64,000 nt of DNA from Zizania palustris (taxonomy: Eukaryota > Streptophyta > Magnoliopsida > Poales > Poaceae): contig JAAALK010000285.1 in NCBI GenBank assembly GCA_019279435.1, positions 67,948,074 to 68,012,073 on the forward strand, written 5' to 3'. The notes beneath the pieces were generated by a model. It was not told the DNA's origin and made no database searches. It saw only the letters and a list, made by a program, of their open reading frames with translations. How positions within the stretch are numbered: position 1 is the stretch's first letter; each line of letters opens with the position of its first letter. Positions 53,948 through 64,000 of this stretch are shown one piece after another. The translations under genes were made by a program, and so were the position numbers.

Positions 53948-55022
53948 TCTGCTCATACCAATCAAGTTGCAGATCCCACTTTAATCATGTATTGGTTCTG
54001 TAATGTTTGGAAGGACAAATTCATTGCTCCTAAAGTTAAAATTTTCATTTGGAGATTACTAATTAAAGCTCTACCCACTACCAAAGCTTTTAATTTCAGA
54101 GTTCCAGTCATTTTAGAATTTTGTTCCGGATGTGGTCAAGAGGAGGGTTAAACACATATTTTCTTTGTCCGTAAACTTGCTACACTAACTTGGTTTGTTT
54201 CAGATTATCATATTCAAACTGCTGCTATGCATTCTTTGCAAGATATTATAGCTTATTTGTTAGCATCTTTTAAAACTATGAATGCTTTGCAGGAAATAAT
54301 TATTATACTTTGGTTGGTTCATATGGAAGGCTAGAAATGATCATTATTTTAAAACAAAACAGTGGGAACCAGCTCAAGTTTGTTATGCAGCTCAAGTAAT
54401 GTCAATAACATATAATCAAATACTTCAATTAGAATATTCACAATAACAAGAGATAACAATACGAAAAAATGATACTTGTAATCTTAATTTCACCGTACTT
54501 GCAGGAACAAGATGCTATGTGGATGCTTCATGGAAAGATAATAAGTCAGGTTTTGGTATCTTTATTTATAATCCAGAAACATATGCTATTGTTTTTTACA
54601 AGCTCTCTCTACAAAATATACTTATGCTATTCAAGATGAACATGCAAGAATAATCATAGCTTATAAAGTTTGCTCCATATTACATTTGGAAGAAGCAATT
54701 TTAATTTCTCATAATCAAGGTCTGGTTTATAATCTAAAGGAAAAAAGAATTTTCCGAAAATCCAAATCATTTGAGTTTTTGTCCTCTTCTTTGTCAGTTG
54801 CAGGATTTAGTACAAAGTACTCCCCTCAATGTCAAGTGGGTGCTTCGTGAGATGAATCGAATGGCAGACTACTTATCCAGGAAAGCACAGACCACTTCTA
54901 TAAATTCTTCAAAAGCTCAAAACTTAGCTCATATTTGTCACTCTTCGATCTGTCCTATAATGAATGCTCTGTTCAGTTCTCCCATGGGAGATGTTTTCAT
55001 AACTCATGTAATATGTTTATAA
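53948..55022 (+). pseudogene. LINE ORF2 remnant: zinc-finger-RT end and RNase H
   Basis: Continues the frame broken at 233: KVKIFIWRLLIKALPT, CSGCGQEEG, then a stop at 54149. HIFFVRKLATLTWF follows in another frame. An RNase H-like part starts near 54510 (CYVDASWKDNKSGFGIFI) and ends VKWVLREMNRMADYLSRKA near 54890. This order (zf-RVT then RNase H) is that of plant L1-type LINE C-termini. Decayed by stops and shifts. Confidence 0.75.
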
Positions 55023-55548
55023 ATATATAAATTTTATGAGTTCTCAAACAACCTTGAAGCAATGGTTCGATGTGATATAGGTCGCTGTTACTTGTATAGG
55101 TTGAGTAAAATTGCAGCTACCATTTATGAGCCTGTAAAGATAATTGTCCGCAAGGATAAATCTAAAAAACTAAGAGCTCTGCAACAACATTTAGCCAATA
55201 GAATGAAAAAATGTTCAGCAACAACATGACTAACTGTATGATCAAACCATACGGCTGGCCAAACCGAGCTCTTCACTGATCAAACTTGACAGCCAAGTTT
55301 GGATGGCTAAATAATGTGGGTCTAATATGTTAGTTTTAAGATCTCCGGAGGAGAGGGAAGGTCGAGTCCCTGTCCTTCCCTTAAGATATGGACTCCTAAC
55401 AGAGCCTCCCTAGACTCCCACGCCCTGATCGAGGGTGCCCAATAAAATATGGTTGAGGAGTCCCTGTCGCGCAGCGCTGTATTAAGGGGCAAGCTTTGTT
55501 GCGGCTAGGGTTCTAATCTTTGGTTTACCACAAGCTATCCTGACACCC
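55023..55548. other. Stretch without recognisable gene
   Basis: AT-rich then mixed sequence between the LINE remnant and the G3 LTR. I see no frame, repeat or terminal motif that I can name. Confidence 0.5.
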
Positions 55549-58500
55549 TGTAACACCCCAGAAATTAAAAGGAATAAAATAAAAAGAAAAATATTATTCA
55601 AATTATTTTTGAAGGGAAATTCACAAAAGAACCCAAATAAAGCCAAACAGGGAGAAATACTAAAAATCTGGACTTGAAAATTTTATGAGATGAACTAGAG
55701 ACCAAACTATAATTTTAGGAATTTTTACAAATTTTTATCAACAGTGGTTCAACTCTTAATCAAATAAATGAATTCTTGGAATTATTTTAAATCAGAAAAG
55801 AATTTAAAATGCTTATTGGGCCCCAACCCCGAAACTTCCCTCCTAAAGCCTTTTAGGCCCAGCCCATCTCTGCTCTCTCTCTGACGGGTGGAACCCAGGT
55901 GTCGGCGCCACTCCCCTCCTCTTTCTCCCGCCCGCGCCCGCCTCGGCCCCACATGGCAGCCTCTCGCCTCCGTCTCCCTCTCTCTGGCAGTCGAGGCCCG
56001 CCTGTCGGCCCTTCCTTTTTTGTTTCGCCCACTGACAAGTGGGGGCCACCTGTCAGATGCTTCGTCTCCGATGGAAGGGGATCCCCCCCTTCCATGCCGG
56101 CGACCCCCACCTTCTGTTTTCGCCGCCGGCCGCCCGCATTCGCTTGGATTTGCCTCGGATCACTTTCCCCAACTGTCGATGATCCCTTTCCATGTAATCC
56201 CGACGCGTTTTGCCGTTTATGGGAGCTCGGCCGAGAGTTAGGAAACCCTCGTCGGAGTTCTTGGAAACCTTCGGTTTCCTTCCGTTTAGGCGCCGCCGGT
56301 GACCCCTATAAGTACCCCTCTGCTCACCGCACTCTGCCCACACCGCCTAAGCCCTAGCCTTCGCCCTCCAGAGCGCCGCTGCGGTTTTTGCGAGCCCCTC
56401 CTCTGCTCCACCTCCGGCGAGACATCGCCGCCGCCTCCGGCCTCCTCCACCTTAGCCACCGCCACCGACGAGACCGCCGGAGCCCGCTCGTCATCGGCCA
56501 CCCCTCCGTCGGTCGTGAAGACCACCGGATCGCTGTCGCCGTCGAGCACCCGAAACCTCCCCGCCGTCTACGCTCGCCGCCGGTCACCTCCGGGCCCCCT
56601 TCGTCGCCACCGAAGGTACCATCGTGACCCCCTTGCTCCCCGCGTTCCATTTCTGGCCCTAGCTCGTCACGTAGGCGCTCGCCGCCGCCGCAGCCACCGC
56701 ACCCGAGGCCTCGCCGTCGCCGGAGACGAAGGGTACATACCCCTTACGCCCGTGCCGTGCCGGAAGGCATCGTGGCCGTCCGATTGTGATCGAAGGGCTA
56801 CGATTAAATCCCTTCGGGATTTAATCAGGGCCCTCAGATCTGATCGAAGGGGTACGGTGCCATCTCGGCCGTTGATCGTAACTTAAATCCCTGGAGCGAT
56901 CTGGTGCGTCCACGCGTACCTCTTCGCCACGTTTTAATCACAGTCGTCCGATTTCATTAAAGCCTTCCCGCCTCGCGCCTGGCCGCCGGATCTGGATCCG
57001 ACGGATCTGGTTGATCCGGTCCACGCGCACAGTAGCGCAGTTCACGGTGAACCTGGTTCACCGTGGACCAGGGACTGTTTTTAGTTTAAATAAAATTCCA
57101 GAATTTGATTTAAACTTTGAAAATTCATATCTTGCTCATTTTAACTCCAAATTTCACCATTCAAATTTTGTTAGAACCAGAATATTATTCTCTACACATT
57201 AATGCCATAAAAACAGTATGTTTCTGTTGCCCAAAATATTATTAATAAATAAATGAATAAAATCCCTTAGGGTTAAAATGAATAATACAGAAAATAAACT
57301 GGGAAAAATCCTAAAATATTAGACTTTACTGTTTTATATAAAACTCAGAATATTAAAATACTACTTCACATAAAAACACCCACAAATAATGTATGTTCCT
57401 TTATTTGGTGAATTTTATCTGTTTATTGAATGAATTATTTATTTTTCGTAACGAGAAGACTACGAGTTCGACGAGGAGCAGGAGTTCTACCCCGAGGTTC
57501 CTCCTTCACCCTTTGCTGAGCAAGGCAAGTCATCGACCACCTTTGTGGACACAGTTGATCATTATTGAGCCCATGATTTAATAAATTATCGCTATAACTC
57601 ATAGGTTAATATTGCATTAGACAAAGATCAAGCCCTACACTTATATTTATTAGATCCCCGTCCTTGTGTGCAAACCCAAGCCATGCTTATTGAGCCTCAA
57701 CTCCTTGTCACTCTACAAATATTATATTAGCTAGTGCCCAATGTACCGGCACAATTGCTATAGGATATACAGAATGAGTCGTAGAATAGATGAATTCTGG
57801 TATATGAAATACCCCGTTATTCTTGTCTCTGGACTCTGTTGGAGTTAGGTGTGCTATAAGTATGGTGGGTTCCGAGTGCAAGCTCGGGTTTGGTATGTCG
57901 CACCCGGGGCACTATAAGGACCGGTCTGCGGGATCTGTTGCAAAGCACTTCCGTACCAACCACAAGTCTAATGGGTAAGTCCTAACTGGAAGTGTGGAAC
58001 ACTCCGTCTCACGGCACCATAGTGGAGGGGGCAAGGGGCTAGCCCTCAGGGCGCCTTGTACCGACGATGGCTCAAGAGGGGGTATTGTGGAAACTCGACA
58101 TGGCGAGACACGGTACGAAACCTATAAGAGGGTGCTGTTGAGTCGGGGAAGACCATATGGAAGGTTTTGGCACGAGTTCCCGTGTGATGGGTCATCTCGT
58201 TACACTTCGGTGTAGGTGATGAGTGTGTGCCTTGTGGGTACAGTGGTACATCTCTGATCAGAGTAATTCAATCTTTTCGAAAAGCCGAGCCCACGGTCAA
58301 GGGCGGGTTGTGTGACTACTCGCAGTTAGTTTACAAATTGTTTGAATGGATGAGTTATTCATGGCATGTAAGGACTGTTGTGCGAGGAGGTAAAACGTAC
58401 TCCTCGAGTTAGAAGATGATGATGCATTCACATGTTTACCTTTCCGTACTAATAAATTGCTCACATTAAATGCTTTACAAATATGCTGCTTCCGCAAAAC

Positions 58501-58846
58501 TAGCCACTATCTCCCTTGTTATTACCTTGCATTATATTTGCATTCGGTGCCTTGCTGAGTACATCTGTACTCACCCCGTTGACTTACACAATCAGAGCCC
58601 GTCTACTACGAGGAGGATGAAGGTCTGGAGTAGCGACCCAGTCAAGGCGAGACTGGAAGGAGGCGTTCATCTAGGACCCTTGATTTTATTAGTTTCTCTT
58701 CACTTTCATTCACTTTTGTATTAATGCGGTCTACGAACCGTGAATGATTGCCCGTATTGTACGTGGTCGCTTTATGAACGTCTTGGTTTATTGATTTTCT
58801 TTGGAATTTCAATAAAGGTCCTGATTTATTAAATCGGGGCGCGACA
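55549..58846 (+). repeat. 3.3-kb 5' LTR of gypsy-type element G3
   Basis: Begins TGTAACACCCCAG and ends GGGGCGCGACA, followed at once by a tRNA-Met-type PBS (TGGTATCAGAGCC from 58850). It has a GC-rich central part with TATAAGTA at 56307-56314. The length and TGTAACACCCC start recall grass chromoviruses of the Tekay/Del group; that placement is inference. Long frames at 55888-56886 are compositional. Confidence 0.75.
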
Positions 58847-58987
58847 AGATGGTATCAGAGCCGACTTGACTGTAGGAAGCCAAACAGACCTGACCTTAGG
58901 ACATATATATATATTCACTATATTTTACAAAAGATTACTTATCCTCTCATCTCCCGAGGTTTTCACAAAATTTTCTCTCTTTTGTAG

Positions 58988-59603
58988 ATGCCGGTCCGTA
59001 CCATGAATGGGAACCTTCGTGACGAGGCCGGATTCATTCGCGAGCTACGCATGCTCGTCAGCTTCCTCGGATTTGAGCATGAGCCTATGTACCATGGAGT
59101 CTTCCCCAACGAGGAAGAGAGCTTCTGCGAGGTCACCGTCGTCGTCCAGCCCTCCCCTCAGACAGCTCACACCTACCGCGGGGGAGGACCTACCTTCCTG
59201 GTTGCCAGCCAGCGCACAGCTCTCCAGACACTCACGGAGCTCCGGATGATCTACGACAACGAGCTCTACGACACGGACTTTCGCTTAGTTCCTCTTCGCA
59301 CCCCAGGGAGTCCACACAGTGTCTTCGTCAGCACCCTCTCCCAGCGCCATTCGGCGATTGGTCATACCATGCGCTTGTTGGAGGCCATGGATGATCTCCA
59401 CTACGAGGCGCTGCAGGACGCCAATGGACAGCGCGACACCATCAGCTTCTATTGACACTCTTCCGAGGATCTGAACCGCGAGAACGGAGAACTTCGTCGC
59501 CGCATCCAGCAGGGACACCGCTTGGCTGCCGAGGCAGAAGAGTTGCGGCGTCAAAATGAGCTCCTTCGACAGCGTGTCGCCACCAACCCACATCTCCGCT
59601 ACC
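58988..59603 (+). pseudogene. G3 first ORF, unknown family, cut by G4
   Basis: ATG 58988 (MPVRTMNGNLRDEAG) opens 155 codons ending in TGA at 59453, but the same frame continues open to 59603 as a heptad-rich helix (LNRENGELRRRIQQG, LRRQNELLRQR). So the product looks like a globular N-terminus plus coiled coil broken by one stop. It lies about 140 nt after the PBS, where gag would be. I do not recognise a retroviral gag core. G4 interrupts it at 59604. Confidence 0.55.
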
Positions 59604-60098
59604 TGTTGGCGTAAAAGATTACGCTAACAGGTTTCTGTAGAAAAGAAACTAACAAACGAAGTGTTTGCGAAGCAAACTGTTCTAAGCCTCCGAAAGGATA
59701 ATAGCTTAGAATAGTTCGAAAGTGTGTATTGAATCACTTGTAATCGGTCCCTATTACAGGGTGAAATGGGGGGTATTTATAGGCTTAAACATTAAGGAAA
59801 AGACCTATTTACCCCTCTATTACAACCGACATTAAGGAAACTATTCAGTTTCCTTAATAGGGCTAAAATGGTAAAAGATTAATCTAATAAGATAGAAGAT
59901 AAGTCTTCCATCTTAGCTGGCAGAAAAGATCCTGAAGGGCTTTGGTTCGAAGGCATACTTCGAACCAGTGTCTGTCTTCGGGCTTCGAACCAGGTTCTGG
60001 GCACCTTCGAAGATGGTCTTCGGACAATCTTCGAACTGGTTGGCTGTCTTCATGCTGCTTTGGCAATAACCCCGAAGATGAGATATTTTCCCCCAACA
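59604..60098 (-). repeat. G4 3' LTR
   Basis: 495 bp, TGTTGGCGTAAAAGATTACGC...TATTTTCCCCCAACA in plus sense, the inverse of the G1 LTR type. A minus-strand TATA box lies near 59775-59783. Confidence 0.9.
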
Positions 60099-60424
60099 GT
60101 AGCCCCTCGAATACGCTTCTCCGTTTGACCTGTAACGTTAGGAAAGCAGTATACGCAAGAAAAGTATTCATGCGTAGGGGTTAACAAATTTATATCATCT
60201 CCGAACTATGTGGAGATAAATGCTTCGGATTGGCATTCGAAGGAGTTACATTCGAAGTAACTCAGAAGTGTCTTTAGAAATACCGAAAACTTTTAGACTT
60301 AGAAAAAATAGCCGTTAACCTGTTTCTTCTAACAGAAGTTAAACGATCCGTTATTTTCGGAGGAAATAACGGGCAAGAATGCGAAAGGGCAGAACTCAAA
60401 CGGTAACAAACGGAACATTTAGGC

Positions 60425-60432
60425 TATAAATA
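60425..60432 (+). promoter_or_regulatory. TATA box of the G4 antisense gene
   Basis: GGCTATAAATAACGAG, about 118 nt before the ATG at 60550, at the same relative place as in G1 and G2. Confidence 0.6.
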
Positions 60433-60549
60433 ACGAGCCCAAAACTTACCCGATTACCTTTTCACCGTTTCCTCTCAGTGAAAAGCTTTGTGAGCCCCTT
60501 GAGTTCTTGAGCCCTAGCCTTTGAGTTCTTGAGCAACCGAGCGATCATA

Positions 60550-63500
60550 ATGGTGAAGACCAAAGGATCTGCGCCTCCTTCGGCTTTGGCTCGGCAGCAG
60601 GCAGCCGCAGCAGCAGCAGCGGCGACATTGGCGGCGGCACCCTCGATGCAGACGGGAACATCCATGGCGGCAGGGGGGAGAAATCCCCAAATCCCCGATG
60701 ACCAAGGTCTGTGTCCAGCTTCGACTAAATACTTGGATCAGTCTTTTGAGTTAGGACCCTCTACCTGCAAGAGAGAATCTTTGGCAATCACAGCAGGGGG
60801 AAAGATTAGCAATGGGGTTATGGTTCGGAGGCCGGGCAAAGAATCAATTCCATCACCAAGACCCGGAGAGGTCGTAGTGTTCGAAGCTTTTTTCGAAGCA
60901 GGCTTAGGCCTCCCTGCTGTGGATTTCTTGGCCGAAGTTCTTGACCTGTTTCATGTAACCCTTCCCCAGCTGTCTCCGAATGCCGTAGCTAGATTAGCTA
61001 TCTTTGAATGGGCGCTGAGAGCCGAAGGTTGTGAGGGGAGAGCTGAAATCTTCGCTGCGCTTCATAGAGCAACTTGTCAGCCGAAGACCTTCGTAGGCTC
61101 CGGAGGTGAGAAAGTAGTGGTTGCCTTCGGAAGCATCAATTTTAGGCTTCGAGACGAATATGCTCTGCGATTCCCTGCTAAGGCCATCAATGCTAGATGG
61201 TACACCGATTGGGTACTGAGGTGGTTTTATGCCGAAGTCGGAGCTAGCAGTCCTCTGGCTGGGCCCCTCAAAGAAATTCGATTCCGGAAAGAAGCCCTAG
61301 TGCAACCTAATGAAGGCCAGCTCGAAGCCCGCCTGAACCTGCTTGAAAAAGTTAGCCGAAGGCTCAGTATGCGAGACTTGGCTGAAGAATTCATCGGTCT
61401 TCAAATTCCTCCACTGATGGCCAACTGGCCTATCATCTTCGAAGATGACTCCGAAGGCGGCCTTCGCAAAATCAATTATACTTCGAGCCCTGCAGGTAAC
61501 TTCGAAACCAACATGCATTGTACATATTTACTTCGAAGAAAGACTAACTCGAATTATTTTTTAGCTTCTTCAGACCCTATTACATCAGAGCAAATCGTAA
61601 GGGCTTCGGAGAAGATTCTGGGTGCTCCAACTCCGTCGGAAAAATAATGGAGAATCAAATTAGTCGGAAGTTGGGAGTGATTTAACAGAGTATGGGGAAT
61701 GCTGGAGTTAACTCCACCCCCTCTGATGGATTGGGTGCCTCAGGAGAAAGGCCCCAAGAAAAGAGTAGCTGAAGCCGGAGCTTCAAGTTCAGCGAAAACT
61801 CCAGTGAAGAAGGTGGCTCGGAAGCCAAAGAATCTCGCACCTTCGGATCCTGCTCCTTCAAGCTCAAGAACCTCACTTTCTGGTTCTAAAGAGGATGAAG
61901 GTATTTTATTAGTGAAATTAATTGATGAAGATGCAGCTCAACGAAGTATTCACATTGAAGATACTGCAGGTATTCCGGAGCCTCAAGCCAACATCGAAGA
62001 AGTAAGAGCTCCGGATACCCAAGAGGAACAAATCGAAGCCCCTATGGGTGTAGATGAGGCCGAAGTACCTGCGAACGTACCGGAGTCTGGAGATAATGCT
62101 GATCAACCAAGGACTTCGGTAGTTCAAGAAGATACAACTCAGGCCGGAGTTCCTGTGGACGAAGGTGGGGTCGAAGTCACTATGGCTTCGATTCCCGAAG
62201 AAGTAACGAGAACTCCCCAGGACGATGCTCCTGCAGTCCAAGATTTAGCGGCTGATTCGGATGAGGACTACACTTTTGATCCTCCGATCAGTCCAGTACT
62301 CGATCTTCCAGAGAATGTCGAAGGTAAAATTTGCATAATTCTTATCAATTTTTGCAAAATTATACAATGTATAATATTTCTGTTTTGGCAGAGCCTCCTG
62401 TTGTCGAAGTATCCCTCGAAGATACAATTCAAAGACCTTCGACAACTTCGGAGCCACAACCAGAGGTTACTCTACCGGGGCCTGGAAGAGGAAAAAGACA
62501 CATAGAGCCTCTCCCTGCTCAAGGATCGACTTCATCTGAGTCAACAGATGAAAGTGAATCGACTGAGGGGGGGGGCCATCTTCAGAAGTTCCAAGGGCCT
62601 CGGAAGAACTCTCTGGACCTTCGCTAAGCAGAGCTGATCAGAAGGCTTCAGTAATGCTTCCTCTCATAACTCCTTTTTTGGAGGAGAAAACCGGACTTGG
62701 GACTTTGGTTAAACCTTTGGGTCAAGCCAGTCGCAAAGTCGGGGAAACAGAACTGGTAGCCCTTTTAAGCAGAGCGAAGGGTTCAGAGCTTAATCTTGCT
62801 GTGGAAAGAGCAGCTTATCAGGTATAAAGCATCTTCGAACCAAATAGCAAATTATATATGAATAATTTCTTATTCCAGTTTTTCTTTTTTCTCAGCAAGC
62901 AGTCTTAGCCCGCGCTGCGGCTTTATCGAACGAAAATGAAATTGCTCAACTTCGGGAAGAGAACGAAACTCTTCAAAGAAATTTTAACTTCTCCGAAGGT
63001 CGAGTAGCTCAGATGGACAATGTAATATTAGCAGAGCGAAGGGCTAGGCAAAGCTTGGAGGCTGCGAAGAAAGAGCTCGAAGCAGAAAGAATTGTGCTTC
63101 GAGCGGAGATTGAAAGACTACGGATGGAGGATGCTGCCAAGGGGTCTGAACTTGTAAGACTACAAGAAGAGGCTGGCCAACTCCGGACTCAGAAGAATGC
63201 TTTGACTACGGAGAATGCTAGAATCTCCGGAGTTTTAGCAGAAACGACTTCGGCTAAGGATGCACTTAATGCGGAAAAGCTCAAGTCTGAGAAGGTGGCT
63301 TCGGAGGTCATCGAGCAGATGCTAGGTGTCTTGGAGTACTTCGGTACTACTGGATCACTACCTTCGGATGACAATGTAACTCTGCTGTGCCGGCTAAAGA
63401 GGATCCAAGGAGCAGCGAAGCAAATGAAGACGGCAGGCATGCGTTATGGAGAACTCTCCGGACAAGTGTCTGCCCTTGGAATACTTCGTTACTACGAGGA

Positions 63501-64000
63501 TTTGGGCCGAACAATCACTCCGAGCGCAGAGGGCTCCATCATCTTCGACGACGCGAGACTTTTGACCCCTTCCGAAGGCCTAGCTACTGCTTGGCGAACC
63601 TTCCAAACTTCGTGGAGAGCCGAAGGTCGATCTGCGATCAAGGCTTGGATTGATGAAGGCCAACGCCAAAAGCAAGTTCGGAGTCAAGCTTCGAGCAGTC
63701 AGCCTCCTCCGAACCCGCAGGTTTAGGATTATTTAGGATTTTTTGATTATGTAAAGCTGATGCTTGTAAATATTTACCAATGAAAGTCTTGTTTGTCATA
63801 TTTTTAGGCTTTGCCTCTTATGGAAGATATCGAAGTGTTAGAGCTTAACAGCGAACTTCGCTCACTGTGGAACACCTTCGAACTTCTAAAGAGTTATAAA
63901 CGTCCTCGATTCCTTATCCCTCGAGATGACTCCGGCGTTATTGCGCCCGAAGTAATCAAAGACGTATTGTCTTATATTAAAGAGGAAGATAAAGAGATTG
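60550..64000 (+). pseudogene. G4 antisense multi-exon gene (Transposase_28-like)
   Basis: Predicted exons: 60550-61495, 61565-62323, 62392-62821, 62896-63720, 63808 onward, all with GT...AG introns of 67-87 nt. Codon phase is preserved across introns 1, 2 and 4. Exon 1 starts MVKTKGSAPPSALARQQ with an alanine run, then VVVFEAFFEAGLGLPAVDF and LPQLSPNAVARLAIFEWAL. Exon 2 has RKINY-adjacent ASEKILGAPTPSEK and stops at 61645 and 61678. Exon 3 has a slip in a G run near 62570. Exon 4 is an intact coiled coil plus GMRYGELSGQ and AWIDEGQRQKQ; exon 5 begins with MEDIEVLELN. The product is unknown; a DNA- or chromatin-associated role is only a guess from the basic and coiled-coil parts. Confidence 0.78.

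Larger units (their letters stand above)
59604..64000 (-). mobile_element. Ty3/gypsy Tat-lineage retrotransposon G4 (partial)
   Basis: Minus-oriented: the 3' LTR is on the left, then the polypurine tract (complement of 60099-60115), then the antisense gene, which here reads on the plus strand to the window end. gag-pol and the 5' LTR lie beyond the window. The left TSD candidate is CTACC (59599-59603). The LTR is closer to G1 than to G2. Confidence 0.85.

Noticed and set aside
55888..56886. Possible host gene exon (GC-rich, long frames)
   Set aside because: Lies wholly inside the 3.3-kb LTR with clear LTR ends and PBS; overlapping frames on both strands point to composition.

Overview
The window is repeat DNA from a plant nuclear genome, almost certainly a grass. 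The evidence is Sirevirus-type Ty1/copia elements with 2-kb LTRs and several polypurine tracts, Tat-lineage Ty3/gypsy elements with two RNase H domains and an antisense gene, a 3.3-kb LTR beginning TGTAACACCCC, and CACTA elements whose ends carry GCCGAGTGC or CTTCCGTCGGC repeats. A panicoid grass (maize/sorghum/sugarcane type) is my guess from element style only. I found no convincing host gene, tRNA or rRNA.

Most of the window is one nested stack, readable from target-site duplications (TSDs). The base is a LINE reading frame (1-233, resuming at 53948). A small CACTA element (234-53947, TSD TCT) split it. A minus-strand Sirevirus complex (691-53174, TSD TTACT) entered that CACTA. Inside the complex lie Tat element G1 (1273-17655, TSD GTCAA) and Tat element G2 (22036-45018, TSD TTCTC). 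G1 holds a 914-bp solo-LTR-like insert (4450-5363, TSD CATAC) and a 4-kb CACTA with a multi-exon gene (13225-17233, TSD TAC). G2 holds a second Sirevirus, C3 (30875-42430, TSD GTAAT/GAAAT on the minus strand). A plus-oriented Sirevirus 3' end (C5, 48908-51577) is fused near the right edge of the complex.

Right of the LINE remnant lie a 3.3-kb LTR (G3, 55549-58846) with a primer-binding site and the start of a first ORF. That ORF is cut by a third Tat element (G4, 59604 to the window end, minus orientation).

The most interesting content is the antisense gene between pol and the 3' LTR of all three Tat copies. Each copy has a TATA box about 100-120 nt before the first ATG, a Transposase_28-like domain, a coiled coil, and GT-AG introns at matching places, with codon phase preserved across introns I could test. 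Other notable points: a UAG shared by both Sirevirus copies at the gag-pol junction; a UAG shared by G1 and G2 inside integrase; a G2 polyprotein with one uninterrupted frame broken only by six nonsense codons; and a chimeric patch in the 5' end of C3.

Nearly every protein gene here is broken, so these are mostly fossils or trans-mobilised copies. G2 and C3 look young (LTR pairs differ by about 1% by eye); G1 is older (about 3-4%).
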